64,000 bases of DNA from Lytechinus variegatus. Lineage: Eukaryota; Echinodermata; Echinoidea; Temnopleuroida; Toxopneustidae. This document shows positions 33,440-45,413 of the stretch, piece after piece (position 1 is the stretch's first letter; every line of letters starts with the position of its first letter). The stretch lies in the NCBI RefSeq assembly GCF_018143015.1, contig NC_054757.1, forward strand, positions 4,388,001-4,452,000, written 5' to 3'. The notes below the pieces were generated by a model that ran no database searches, was not told the origin of the DNA, and worked only from the letters and a program-made list of their open reading frames with translations. Position numbers and translations under genes: made by a program.

Positions 33440-36400
33440 CTTAACAAGAGAAATGGAAGATACAAATACAAACAGGGAGTGTGAGAAATGGGGATCTCAC
33501 ACTTGCTCCGACAGAAATGTTCAACAACTGTCTCTATTTCTTAAAATACAAAGGTCCCTATTCTTAAGTAGGGTTTTATTTGAGCTCTAGTCTAAAGTTG
33601 TGGTTTAACTATGGATAGCCAGTTGAACTCTAGTCTATAATTGTGGTGTAACTATGGATAGCCAATTGAACTATAGTCTAAAGTTGTGGTTTAACTATGG
33701 ATAGCCAATTGAACTATATTCTATAGTTGTCATTTAACTATGGATAGCTAATTGAACTATAGTCTATAGTTGTCATTTAACTATGAGTAGCCAATCGTGA
33801 CAATCATCTATAAAAGAAGAGGTTCAACTTTCCTACATATGTGGGGTTAAATTCATTCATAATTGCCTATGAATGACAACGAAAATCATTTTTGTCACCA
33901 TAAAGCATGATCAAAGAGCATAATAATAAACATGAGTAACATACAGAGTAAATAAAATTTCTGACATTTTGGGGATTTCAATAATTTTAGTAATGAGTTG
34001 AACCATCATCTTAAGTTAAACTGGATTTCAGAATATGGACCAAACAGGGCATTCTGATAATTAAAACTAGGTTTAGCTCTATACTTGACAAGAATTTCAG
34101 GGCCCCCTCTTACAAAGAATTACGATTGATCCAATCAACCACAACTATGGAAAGCCAGCAACGTCAACATTTAAAATACATGTTTGTACAAAATATTTTC
34201 TAGATATTGATATTCATAGTCACTGTTTTCTTGACAAACCAGTATGCTTCTCTTTGTTTTCAAGGGACATTGTGCCAATTTCCTAAAGAAAAAATTATGA
34301 CATTGATGGATTTCCATATACTTGAGATCGATTGGATCAATTGTAACTTTTTGTAAGACTAGGCCCAGGATTCCCTGCAATCTCTGTGCTCCACAACTTG
34401 CTGCTTTACAGCTCATGATTGTAGTCTTTCTGCAACAGACCCATTCCCATTAGACATTAAAGCCAAACAGTGGATGGCACACAGGCTAATATTGCTATGG
34501 TGGATTCGGGGGGGGGGGGGGACATCCAAATCTCCCCCTCCCCCTTTTTGAGACCAATAGTCAATATTTTAGTGTAATATGCCTTTCTTACACCATTGTG
34601 CCCCCCCCCCTTTTGAAAGTTATAGCATATATTTTCAATACAGCGAGGACCTTTTTTTCTCAGGATGTCCCCCCCTCCCTTTTTGGAAAATCCTGGATCC
34701 GTCCCTGCTGGTAGACCAAGTGGAAATTCAAAGAAGGAAAATATTGAGACTTACCCTTATAATCCATTGGAATACCTTGCTTTTTGTTCTCCCTGGCTTT
34801 GAGTATATTTGAGATACGAAGGAGACCGAAAATACTCATGTTTCGTTTTTCCTCTCCATAGAATCTCAGCTAATCAGCAGAATAAAAATCAAAGAAGAAA
34901 TGAGGAGGATCAATATTAAGAGGCAGTTTAAAAAAAAACTACCCCCTCAACAAACAATCAAATATACTTGAGCACAAATTTAACTCTGATCTACTCTGAG
35001 ACAATATTTAAAACTTTAAAGAATGAAACCACTGGAACAAGATAGCTTGTGTGAAAACAGAAAAATCAAAGAAACAGATCAACAAAAGTTTGAGAAAAAT
35101 CGGACAAATAATAAGAAAGTTATGAGCATTTGAATATTGCGATCACTAATGCTATGGAGATAGCAAATTGGCAATGCGACAAAGATATGTTTGCTTAGTG
35201 ATTGCAATATTCAAATGCTCATAACTTTCTCACTATTTGTCCGATTTTTCTCAAACTTTCTTTATTCTTATTCTTTGATTTTTCTGTTTCTACACAAGCC
35301 TCTTTGTTCCAAAGGTTTCATTCCCCTTTAAAGTGAAATTTTTGATTTTTTACACAAAGCGAAACTGAACAAACCCCAAACAAGGAAACGTCAAACGAAA
35401 TTGGATACAAAATTTATAATGTTAAAGTATTTTTGACAATTTTTAAGATAGATTTTATTCTCAGAAACAATTCTACACATTAATCATATCTAATGAGCAA
35501 GCTCAATGTGTTACCTCCATAATTTTTATATCAATATTCATACTATATGAAATTACAATTGTTCAAATTTTCTTCTCCAATGAATTACTCCCCAATTCCT
35601 TACTCACCTCTTTATCAAGGAAGACTTCTCCAGAAAAGAAGGGCAAGAAATCTTTGAAGCCGCCTGGTTCCAGGAGGACGGCGTAGAGTGGGACACCTCG
35701 GGCATCCAGCTCTGGCTTCAGAGAGGACAGCTCTTGAGCTTCCTAGATTACAAAGACAAAGAAAGTAAAAAATTCAATGTGATTGCCAAAGACCTGGGCC
35801 CCGTCTTACAAAGAGTTACCATTGATCCAATCAATCATAACTCTATGGAAATCCATCAGTGTCAAATTTTTTTCTACAGGAAACTTGAAAAATGTCCTTT
35901 GTAAACAAAGGACAACACACCTTAATGTTAAGAAATCAATGACTTCATGGATATACTTTCATATCTAGAAATTTTTTTAACATGCATTTCATATGTTGAC
36001 TTTGCTGGCCGTCCACAATTGTGATTGATCGGATCAATCACAACTCTTTGTGAGAAGGGCCCCTAGTATGCCTCAGACATCAAGCACTAGTTTTAGGAAG
36101 AAGAGGTGCATTTTTATCAATTTTTCCTGGAACCTAATAATTTTTTTTTACACCATTAAACTCATACATGTATATAAAATTCACTCACAGCATACAAAAT
36201 ACAAAAGTATTATAAATTTGATTTATGAATATCGGAGGGAAAGTATCGAATTTATTAAAAGCAGCATATAGGCCTTGACATTAAAGAAAATAAAAAGGTG
36301 TCAATGTGGAGGGAAGGAGGGGTAGGTGTCTAAAGAAAAATTGCTATGGAAGGATAGATTACTCTAGATACTACACACTCATTTCTTCTTGGATAACTGG

Positions 36401-37531
36401 CTGTATACAGACCTCAACAACAACAAATGTTGATATTTTATCATTAATAATTCATCCACCAATTCTATAAATTCTTTTAAAGAGGTTACCAATTGGCCAA
36501 ACATTTATTTCAACAAAGTATCTTCTAGTATTCCTTCCTTTTTGTTTATTTTTGTTTTCTTTTTTTGTTTATTTTATAGATTATAACTTTTTATGTTAAT
36601 TTTCATTTGTATTCATATAAAATATTATGTTTACGTTCTATTTTATGTTTGTAAAGGGGAGGGCTTCGTTGAAAAGCAGTTTTATAACCGAACCGAACTA
36701 CCCTCCACCTTGTTTTATCATTTGTTATAAATAAAACATGAATGAATAAATATATAATTGAAATTGAATTGAATTGGTATGGTTTATTGAAACAAATATC
36801 AAACAGGCAATAATAAATGGGGATTTAGTTCTAGGTTACCAACAGCAGCCAACGCAACGTTCCCCAGAATAGAGGAAACATTAATTTTAAGTACTTCATC
36901 CGGATCTGGATGTGTACAGTGCAGGACTGTTTTGGTATAGCACACCGGGTGAGAGAGAGGGCTTATGGAGATTAGCAGTACTGGAGGTGGTCTTCAACTG
37001 CTGCCTTGAAGGTTGCGACTGTCTGTGAAGTTGCTCTGGTGGCTGGAAGATGGTTCCAGCCCACCGTTGTTTGTACAAAAAATGAGTTCGTCTATTGATC
37101 AGTATTGAAATTCTCAAGTGCAAAACGGTTTTGGACTTGCCTTTCAGCTAGGTATTTGACTCAAACCCAGCAAATTTCTTTACTTTTATTTGCCTCTTTT
37201 GTCTTGTAGGTCTTAAGAAATTTTTCAAAGAGAGGGTTGGTACCAAGGTTTGTGTCCTATTTACCTCTCTGCACAAAGATCATCCAGGCCTTCGAACAGC
37301 CAGAACCACTGCCCCCGTCTCCTTCCAGAGATCCTTTGCCTTGAATGTTCTAAGAGCCTCATCCATCATGCTGATCTTGGACTGGAGCTTCGTCTCCCCC
37401 AGGAGCTGCAAGGTGGCTCCTGCAAGGTAAGCCTCGGTAGTTGCTGCCCCACCCTTGGGCAACCAGAAGTCCATATTGGCAACGATCAGCCCTCCTACCG
37501 CTGCTGCAGCTGCTCCCCAAAGCAGCGCCAT
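33273..37531 (-). CDS. PRXL2A: PRXL2A / selenoprotein U (UxxC thioredoxin-fold protein), minus strand
   Basis: The protein is a peroxiredoxin-like thioredoxin-fold oxidoreductase (PRXL2A, formerly FAM213A; Sec-containing forms are called selenoprotein U). Exons 37531-37265, 35742-35608, 34869-34755 and 33439-33273 join in frame to 227 residues if TGA at 37282-37280 is read as Sec, against 229 in human. The N-terminus is a short hydrophobic Ala/Gly anchor (residues 1-20). RTFKAKDLW and AVRRPG precede Sec84-Ser-Leu-Cys87-Arg-Glu, aligning with the human CFLCRE. Later matches are LSSLKPELDARGVPLYAV, GEVFLDKE, RFYGEEKRNM and LTLGGVFVIG. Selenoprotein U with Sec is known in fish, birds and sea urchin, whereas mammals have Cys. 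A pyrimidine tract plus AG just before the ATG suggests a 5' UTR intron. The redox role is family knowledge; the Sec reading is supported here by frame continuity, alignment and a SECIS. Confidence 0.94.
33589..33803. repeat. 43-bp tandem repeat, five copies, PRXL2A last intron
   Basis: Unit variants of AGTCTAAAGTTGTGGTTTAA CTATGGATAGCCAATTGAAC with a period of 43 bases. Confidence 0.85.
34098..34376. mobile_element. MITE (GGGCCCCNTCTTACAAAGA family), PRXL2A intron
   Basis: Left GGGCCCCCTCTTACAAAGAA and right CTTTTTGTAAGACTAGGCCC, with ATTGATCCAATC inverted against GATTGGATCAAT. Confidence 0.75.
34755..34869 (-). CDS. PRXL2A: PRXL2A/SelU exon 3
   Basis: The acceptor is CTGCTGATTAG and the donor GTAAGT; the exon leaves phase 1. 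It encodes LRFYGEEKRNMSIFGLLRIS and GIPMDYKG, aligning to the human KKFYGPQRRKM...EGE segment. Confidence 0.9.
35012..35332. mobile_element. Long-armed palindromic MITE, PRXL2A intron
   Basis: Arms of about 130 bases: TAAAGAATGAAACC... inverted against ...GGTTTCATTCCCCTTTA, with a perfect inner stretch ATTTGAATATTGCGATCACT / AGTGATTGCAATATTCAAAT (one mismatch). Confidence 0.8.
35608..35742 (-). CDS. PRXL2A: PRXL2A/SelU exon 2
   Basis: The acceptor is TAATCTAG and the donor GTGAGT; 45 codons in phase 0. It encodes EAQELSSLKPELDARGVP and GEVFLDKE, strongly similar to vertebrate PRXL2A. Confidence 0.94.
35802..36062. mobile_element. MITE (GGGCCCCGTCTTACAAAGAG family), PRXL2A intron
   Basis: GGGCCCCGTCTTACAAAGAG at the left, CTCTTTGTGAGAAGGGCCCC at the right; same family as 34098-34376. 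Confidence 0.8.
36750..37143 (-). pseudogene. Degenerate LINE 3' end in PRXL2A intron 1
   Basis: On the minus strand a frame reads TNSFFVQTTVGWNHLPAT... and VATFKAAVEDHLQYC before TAA at 36974-36972, the usual last residues of CR1/L2-type LINE polyproteins. An in-frame TAG lies upstream, so it is dead. A 3' tail with AATTC repeats extends to about 36750. Confidence 0.6.
37265..37531 (-). CDS. PRXL2A: PRXL2A/SelU exon with UGA-Sec codon
   Basis: The exon runs from ATG (37531-37529) to GAG (37267-37265), followed by donor GTAAAT. TGA at 37282-37280 is in frame and followed by TCT TTG TGC AGA GAG, giving U-S-L-C-R-E. The next exon continues EAQELSSL, matching human EEAADLSSL, so translation must pass the UGA. 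Confidence 0.93.
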
Positions 37532-37732
37532 GCCAAGTCTTGAGATTAAAGAAACAAGAAGATTGTCAAAAGAGCACACAAATATGTAGGCCTACTGCTG
37601 TACAATGTGCAATAATTGGTTATCATTGGATTTCAGTAACAAGTTTATAAGACTTCTTCATAAAATTGCAAAATCACAAACTGAACAAAAAAATTCAGAA
37701 GGAAACTAGATTTTAATTCGTCATGCGGACAA

Positions 37733-38085
37733 ATTAGGTGGTCTGTCGTAGAAAGATAAATACTAGTCAATAAACATACATAATTATTCTAACAAATGAG
37801 TAGATATAAGATTGAAAGATAAATAGACAGTCAGATAGACATTGATTATCCGATATATGACCAAATTAAGAATTTTACAAAATGGCGGGTAGATGACGTC
37901 ATCATGACCAGATGACCTTTAAAAGCATAGGGCTTCTCTATGATAGACTTTATAAATGATGAAAAATTCAGCAAAATTGATACAGCCGATTCGAAGAAAA
38001 GTTGGCGACAAACATAGGTGCCAAAAATAAACAAAGAAAATTCTGACGAAATTAAGAGGTGATCTGTCAAACACAGGCCACCTAA
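37733..38085. mobile_element. Short copy of the AATTAGGTGGTCTGTC element
   Basis: Left terminus AATTAGGTGGTCTGTC and right CAGGCCACCTAAT. The interior (ATGGCGGGTAGATGACGTCA, AAAGTTGGCGACAAACATAG) matches the right end of the large copy at 47633-49473. Confidence 0.7.
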
Positions 38086-38914
38086 TAAAGGCTGGACTTC
38101 CTCATAGCATTGTAAAGGCAGAAACTGATCAACCAATTTCAGAAAGAAAGAGATGCTGGACAACCTCATAACATTTCAAAGTCACAAACTAATTGACCAA
38201 ATTAAGAAGGAAATAAACTCCGGACACCCTCATAACATTTCAAACACTGGATGTACTCATGGAGCCACATTTTTTTTATAAAACCCCTTAAATCTTGCAT
38301 TAGAATGGTGAGTGGTGGTTTAAAAAAATATAATATTCAATGGTTAAGTGCAATTTCTTGTCTTAAACTCAATTCAATTTATTTAATTGAGAAACAAAAT
38401 TTATGTTCCTGCTTTTGTCTACTTTTCCTCCTCCTTTTCTTTCACTTATCACTACTTACTACCCATTCATCCTTATCAGATTTATCACACTCCCCTCAAT
38501 CCCTTTTCTCCTCTATCTTTATTCTTTCTGTCCTTCCCTCCTTCTTAACCCCATTATTTTCCTCCTCTTTGCATTCATCTGCATCACCCCTCCACTCTTC
38601 CTCCTCCTCCCCCTTGTTTCTCATCACTTCAATTTTTCTCTCCTCCTCACCCAGCATTCGGTAAGAGTTCCATATGCAACCCCCACTAACATTGAAAATA
38701 AAACATGGAGAAGGTTCAGAATAATATAACTAACCTAGTAACCATAATATAGAACATACATGTATATCGTGGGGGAGTGGAAATACATGTATACCAAAAT
38801 ATGGCTTTATTCCGTCAAATTTCGAGCAGGCTCGAATGCGTGTAATTGTCCATAGACATCGGTTTATTTAGTCAGTAAAGGGTCTGTGAGTCAAGACTAG
38901 TCGAACTATCAGCT

Positions 38915-39080
38915 GATAACTGGGTGTTGTGGCATGCGCCTGTAATCCAAGCTGTGGGGAAAGTTACAAATTGATGCAGAGGTTCGAAGTTCGAGCCCTG
39001 ATCACGTCTTTCGGATGGTGACGTTAAAGGTCGGTCCCAGACGTAAATAATCATATCTGATTGATACACGTCTGACAAAA
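38915..39080 (+). mobile_element. SINE with a 7SL RNA-like head
   Basis: GTGGCATGCGCCTGTAATCC AAGCT resembles the 5' Alu domain of 7SL RNA (GGTGGCGCGTGCCTGTAGTC CCAGCT), including the A box. A B-box-like GAAGTTCGAGCCC follows at the spacing found in 7SL. The unit continues with a body (CGGATGGTGACGTTAAAGGT) and ends in a CA-rich tail. Homology to 7SL is from remembered sequence and needs alignment. Confidence 0.5.
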
Positions 39081-39592
39081 CTCAAACACACACACACATG
39101 ATAATCGTTAAAATACCCCTTCCGGTATCTGCGCTTCTCGCTAGCATAGCAGGAAAGGTCTTGATTGCAGATAAATCGAGTCCCCAAAAAGGTAAGCAAG
39201 AGTAAAAAAATGATGGAAAAAAACTGAAATGAACAAACCGGAAGTCTCAACAATCTTTTGTTATTTCTATGGGGGGTGCATATGGAACTCTTTCCCAGCA
39301 TTCCAGGCTTCTCCTTCACCATAATATTCATCTTCATCGCTAATCATGTACACATTGAAATAATGTAGATTAATTCAAGTGGGCAAACGCATAATTCAAG
39401 TTTAATTAAACTCTTCAATGCAAATGCTGTCAAACTCAATGATTGCATGCTGCACATGGAATGATCAGTAATCCAGTAATAGTATCCATATCGATGACCC
39501 TAGCCACCCTGATATTTGACTTTGCCTGCAGACATACTTACAAATTGAAAATTCCTATAATTTGAATACATGTGAAATTGTACACATGATAA

Positions 39593-40138
39593 ACATGCTC
39601 CAAGGCAAACAGAATACTTGGTTTCCTGAGAAGGAACTTGCATTCTTGTCCATCACATGTCAAGGAAATGTCGTACAAGACAATGGTCAGACCAATACTT
39701 GACTATTGTTCATCAGTATGGGATCCGCATACTCAAACACTCATCAATAAATTAGAGCAAATCCAGAATAGGGCAGTTCGTTTTATCACCGGAAAGTATG
39801 AAAGAAAATGTAGTGTAACTGATATGAAGAAGACACTCAAAATAGAGTCTCTCCAACAGAGACGGAAAGCAAACCGAATGTCAATCTTCCAGCAGGCATT
39901 GTCGGGCCAGCTCGCCGTGCCGCTGCGATCCACCCTGCGCCCGGCCCAAAGGAACCTGCGTAATACCTCAACCACAAATAGCTTTATTCCGATTGCAACT
40001 AACAAAAACTGCTATAAGTTTTCTTTTATACCACGTTCTGTTGTTGACTGGAACAACTTGCCAAACTCAATCAAATCAATTCTCGACAAAGACAAATTCA
40101 AAGTAACAATCCAGAAGTACCTAAACCAAAATTAATAC
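39593..40138 (+). pseudogene. 5'-truncated non-LTR retrotransposon: C-terminal reverse-transcriptase ORF fragment
   Basis: Open frame from about 39593 to the TAA at 40136-40138. It begins SKANRILGFLRR and contains YKTMVRPILDYCSSVWDPHT, KLEQIQNRAVRFI and the terminal FIPRSVVDWNNLP. These are the hallmarks of the region after the reverse-transcriptase domain in CR1/Jockey/L2-like LINEs. Catalytic motifs and everything upstream are missing, so it is a 5'-truncated copy. The frame is intact over 180 codons, suggesting a fairly young insertion. A GC-richer 3' tail (to about 40310) follows. Confidence 0.85.
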
Positions 40139-40139
40139 T

Positions 40140-43100
40140 AAGCATCGCCTCTCACCTCCGCGTAACGACCATCAGCGCACCCTAACCCTGCCCGTTTGAC
40201 CCCTTTTAGGGGAGTTGGGCAGTATCCTGGAAGTAAGTACCGTACGCTGCCCAATTCTCGCTCACCCTCACAAGCGCGATGCGCACGCTGCTTATTTTGA
40301 TTATCATTTTAAATTCGTCCCAAATTCCTTATTGTTTTGTATACTCGCATAATTAAGCACCCAAGAGGAGACCATTACATGAAAAAACAAGGTGTGGAAA
40401 AATAAAATTAATCCCTTCATAAATCATCGTGAAATACTGCGTTAAAGTGTAAAGTAACCCGATAACTGTTTGAACTTCGATCAATTGCACCGAAACTGCA
40501 CCAGATTAAGTTTTTTTTCAATCACTTTAAAACTCCTAAAAACACGTGAAAATTTTTATATTTTTATATGATGAATGAGAATGTGTGAGTCGCAGGTGAG
40601 AGAGGTCCTAGATATGTCAACATGACAAATTCTAAGGAATGAATATTTGCTGTGTGAATGAATTAGCGAGGGCATACCTTGAGATATAAGCCTGCCCTAA
40701 CTCCGCTCACCCTGATTGTATATGATAATCATGATTAGAGTATAGGGCCTATATAAACGGAATCGTCATATTTTTCAAGTAGAAATTTCTTTAGAATCTG
40801 ATATTTTTGTGTCATTTCCTTTATTTTGAGGGTGCTGAACCAATCCGCTTGTTGCCAGTTTTATACATGCCTCCTTCCGCCGTTAATTGCCATGGCAACG
40901 GATTAATATGTTTAAAAAATAACATATTGAGCCTATATGGTATATTCCCTGTCAAGATTTAAATGGTCCAATCATCATTCTTAGCCTTCCAAAATAAATT
41001 TCTAGATACATGCCTATCAAGTCATCACAGTGTTAGTTGCAAAAGATCCATTGCCATGGTAACGTCTTATCTTTCTCGCAGAAATATACAATTGTCTTAA
41101 TGTCTGCAGAGACAGGGCGCCGCTTTTTCCGACGTCGACGCGAGGGCGGCGTCGTAAACATTGAAATCTCAAAACAGGATAAGGTTTTCAAATTCATAAG
41201 TTTGTAGTAGGCCTATTGATTTCTATAGCTATCATGAAACTTAGAAATAAGGGAGTCAGTGAAAATCCTATAGTGATCGATCGAGTTCCGGTCATGCCAC
41301 GGTCAAAGGTAATTTAAGGTCAATGAACTTTGGCCCTATACGTTAGGGGCATTTATTGAATTGTCATAGTGGGAAAAGATGAATGGTGGAAAATGCCAAA
41401 ATCTACATTCGACCAACTCATTTAAATTAAATTTCGAACACAACAGAGTGTTCTGCATGGATAAGTTCATTTGAATGCATGGTAATGGTAAGTTGCCATG
41501 GTAACACCTGATTACTCTACTAATTCAACTCGTGAATCTATTATGAGATGAATGTAGGAATGTCTGAATTTATTTCAGGTCATAATTCAGTATAGGCCTA
41601 GCTAGGGCAGATTATAACTGCATATACGTGAATAATAAAGTAAGTCTTAAAAAAAAGATCGAGTTTCATATAAATTCAGTCATGAACAAAATTCACAACG
41701 AGAGTATTATATTCAGAGAAAAAACGAGACATTTTAGCACTTTTGTAATGATGTTTTAACTTCCAAACCGAGAATGACTTGAAAACAAGACATGAATAAT
41801 GAAACAAACGCGCGGGCAATGCGGGCGCGAAGCGCGAGTTGAATAGTTATTTTGTTCTAAATGAAATGTATTTGTCGGTCCCCCAACTTTCATTTTCGTC
41901 TTGTCTTCTTCCTTTTATTTTCCTTCCTATTATTTTTTTTTTCATTTTATTATTTTCCTATTCCGGCCTCGATTGATATCCCTTCCGTTGTTGTCTTTTT
42001 GCCACGCGGCCATTTTGTCTTCTTTATACTCTTACATTTTCCTCTCTCACTTCTCCTTCAATTTTTTTCTCCCCCTCTCTCTTCCGCTTTTCCTTTAGCT
42101 GAGGGTGACGGCAAATAAAAGCCCCTCGGTCGTCAACGATTTATCATGGGCCAGGCAGATAAGCTGACGTTTACAGAAATGTTGAATGATAATCAAAAGA
42201 ATTTGTCAATTATTTCAACTGTTCACCAGAGGTATATTGTAATCATTGCCCGGGCCCAAAGTGTTTTGGAAAAGGTTTTACAAAAATTCTCTTGCTCTAT
42301 AACGAATCGTAGGGTCATCAATGCTAAAAAAATGAGACTTCGATGTATATCAATTTCAACTCTTATTAAAGACTGCATACCGACGTACAAACAACTTAGA
42401 GACATTAGGGATAGTTTTGTTAATTTGTTTTGTTCGGGCTGAAGCCCCTCCCTGGTTCCGCGGCCCCTGCAAGTCTAAAAGGCTATATTATCGATCGTTA
42501 TGCTGTTTTTATGTGGCCTATTCATATTTTGATGATTATGATTACTTACTCTGAGTATGAAATTTAGGGATAATTTAATTGGAATTAAACAAGGATTTGA
42601 TACAGGTGACATCAAATAGAAGTTCGGCCTTTGTGATAGCTTATGAGCCTAATGATACGTATATTTCATGTTATATGCCCATTATCTGTAGGCCTATTTG
42701 ATTCATATAAATAAAATAAGAATTTAAATGAATGTAAGATAAAGTTTCCCGCTAATAGGCCTATATATAGAAGCCAACTCGGTCAGTAGTTTCCTGATTG
42801 ATTTGAATAGATGAAACTTTGTCATATTTCCGGAGATTTCCTTTTTTTTATTGAAATTGACCAATATATTTTGAACAAATCGAATTTTCGAGAGTGTCTT
42901 TTTCTCTCTCCGATTATCTACATTGACGGCCGGGAGTTCGAATGTGAACTTAAACCAGCGAGTTGATTAATATTTATTGTTGTTTTTCCAGATGAGCTTT
43001 TTTAAATGAAAGTCAGTATTAGGGAAATCCCCCCCATATATATTTATTATCGGACTTAAGTGTTAAAGGTTTATTCACATAAACATTTCACACTTTCAAA

Positions 43101-45407
43101 AAAAATCAACAATTCAATTCAAACAATAATATTATACAATAAAAGTTTTCATAGATAAGCAAAATATCGTAAAAATATAATACAATATAAAAAAGTACTA
43201 AATGTATTCTTGTAATTGGTTCTAAAATAATGACAAAGAAAGAAAATAAGAGTTGTGGATATGAGGGAGATAAACGTAAAAGCAAAGCTTGTTGGTTGAA
43301 GACTCCAAATTGAGAATATGCAGTGAGAGTCCCATAAAATATCAATATCACAAGAAAAAGTAGGGAAATAATTATAAAAAAAAGAGTAAACGAAAAGTAA
43401 ACAAAAAAGGGGGATACACGAATACATACTTGTAAATAATGAGTCAATAGACAGTGTAAAAGCAACAAAGTGGAATTAGAACCTGAAGGAGAATGCAAAT
43501 AATAATTATTTCTAATAGTAAAATATAATAATGGAAATCAATGGTTAATAGCATCAGGGGGCAATGAACGGAAGGGACGAAATGCCAGGGGGACTCAAGT
43601 TGATTTCTTTGAATGGTGAATGTGCTAAAAGAGCTTTATAGCGTTTGATTTATAAGATGTAAATTATCAATAATGATATTTTAAGTTAAGTTAACTTGAC
43701 TATATTCTATTATATATATTGTTCTTTAAAGCTCTTTGTTTATGCTGACTCTTTTTATCCGCTTCCGATTTCATGTAAGAACTGGACAGGGTCAAATGGT
43801 CTTTATTGACTACAATAATTTATTTGATCCTGTCAGTCCAGTGGGTGCTCAATCTATACTCTGATATATAGCCTACAATTATGTTCCACTGAATTTCATA
43901 TACTTTTCATTTCCGAAATAAATAGATAGATAATAATTATACACTCATAAAATTCATGACGGTTAGAATCATATTCATATAATTAGACAATTTGTAATCG
44001 GTGAAAAAATTGTCGGGAAAGGTTTTTTTTAAATATATTTTATAAAAAAAATACGGAATATAGTTTGAAGGATAAAAAAAAATGATATAGGCGTAGATCA
44101 GTAACAAAAGCAACAAAAACCCTAAAAATAATTGCACTTGGTGAAAGGAACATTTTATATAGTGTATTGTACTATAAAACTTGTCAACAATATATTCAAT
44201 CACAACAAATTTACACACTTTTTCACTCAGAAGTGCAAGTAAAAAAGGTAGAAAAAAGAATAAGTCAGGCCTTATATACATGTATGAATGCGCGCGCTAA
44301 GTGAGCGGGGTTAGGGCAGTGGTGAGCGGCAATGGGGCAGGCGCAAGGGGTGACAAGAACGGCGAATTACACAGCGGTGCTTGGAAGACATATAATTATT
44401 ATCATATGAAACGATTTTCCAGTATTTTTTCTTTCAGATGACATATATAAGTAAGGGTATCGTAGCTAATTGAATGAAACGAAAAGGAAAATACGTAAAC
44501 TGAGCGACGATTGGGCAGCGTACGGTACGTAAACAAATGATTTGTTGAACTTGGCTTTCCATACTCCTCAACGCAGAGACGCCACGCACATGCCTGAAGC
44601 GAGTAACGGAACAGCGATTGAGATTTGCCCGACTCTGCTGGCCTAGCCTGCATGCTCGAGCCGACTGCCTTCACTCGGGATGGAAGCTTGAGTCTGCAAC
44701 TTTCTTTCAACTTTGATGCAGATGGTCGCACTGTAACTTTAAGTTTGAGCAGTCCCGCGAAACTCATAAAATCCAGAGTAGAAATTCTGATCCGAAAAAT
44801 GATGAACATTGGCTTACCTTTCAGAGTTCCCCTCGCAGTTGTACTTATTGTTTTTTTTTCAAAGAATTTTCAACCATACACTGCGAAAGCTCTCCCACCA
44901 CAATTGGATGTATGAGAAGCCTAACTTATGGCAATAGTTTAGTTTAGTTTAGTTTACTCCAACGATGTTGTAGGACGAAGCCTGTTCATCGATCAAAGTA
45001 GAAATGTCTGGCTTTTAATTGTTTTTTTTTAATAAAAAAAATCCCACAACTGCAAAAACTTATCAAAGTTCATTAAGTTTGGCACTATTTTCTTATCAAA
45101 GCGTAATGGCACAAAAAAGGATTAAGTAAAAAAAATCTACGGTATATGGTGTAAAATCGTGAGAGAATGTTAATTAAAGCCTTAAAGCAGATGATATTAA
45201 TATGTTTAACTGAAACAGCGAAACAATGATGTTGATTTTCATTTGGTAATTAGCTATTACTTTCCTAAAGAATTCCCTGAAATAAGCCACTTCCCTTATC
45301 CTTTCCTGGATAAAATCAGACATTTCCTGATATATAGGCCTATATTCACTATAAGTGAAAACACATTTGACATGCACAGTCATTTTATTAATTTTTTTCT
45401 ATCATCT
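40140..45407. other. Intergenic, no supported gene
   Basis: AT-rich with a pyrimidine-rich tract (41880-42095) and LINE-tail-like sequence around 43740-43930. Inverted fragments GTACCGTACGCTGCCCAAT (near 40239) and ATTGGGCAGCGTACGGTAC (near 44510) occur. Open frames at 42146-42442 and 44402-44915 have no recognised domain. Confidence 0.5.
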
Positions 45408-45413
45408 GTTTTC

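Noticed and set aside
42146..42442. 98-codon plus-strand frame beginning MGQADKLTF
   Set aside because: No domain recognised, no splice context, isolated; possibly transposon-derived but unsupported.
44402..44915. Overlapping frames on both strands around a GC-richer patch
   Set aside because: No domain; the patch resembles repeat sequence related to the region after 40140 rather than a gene.
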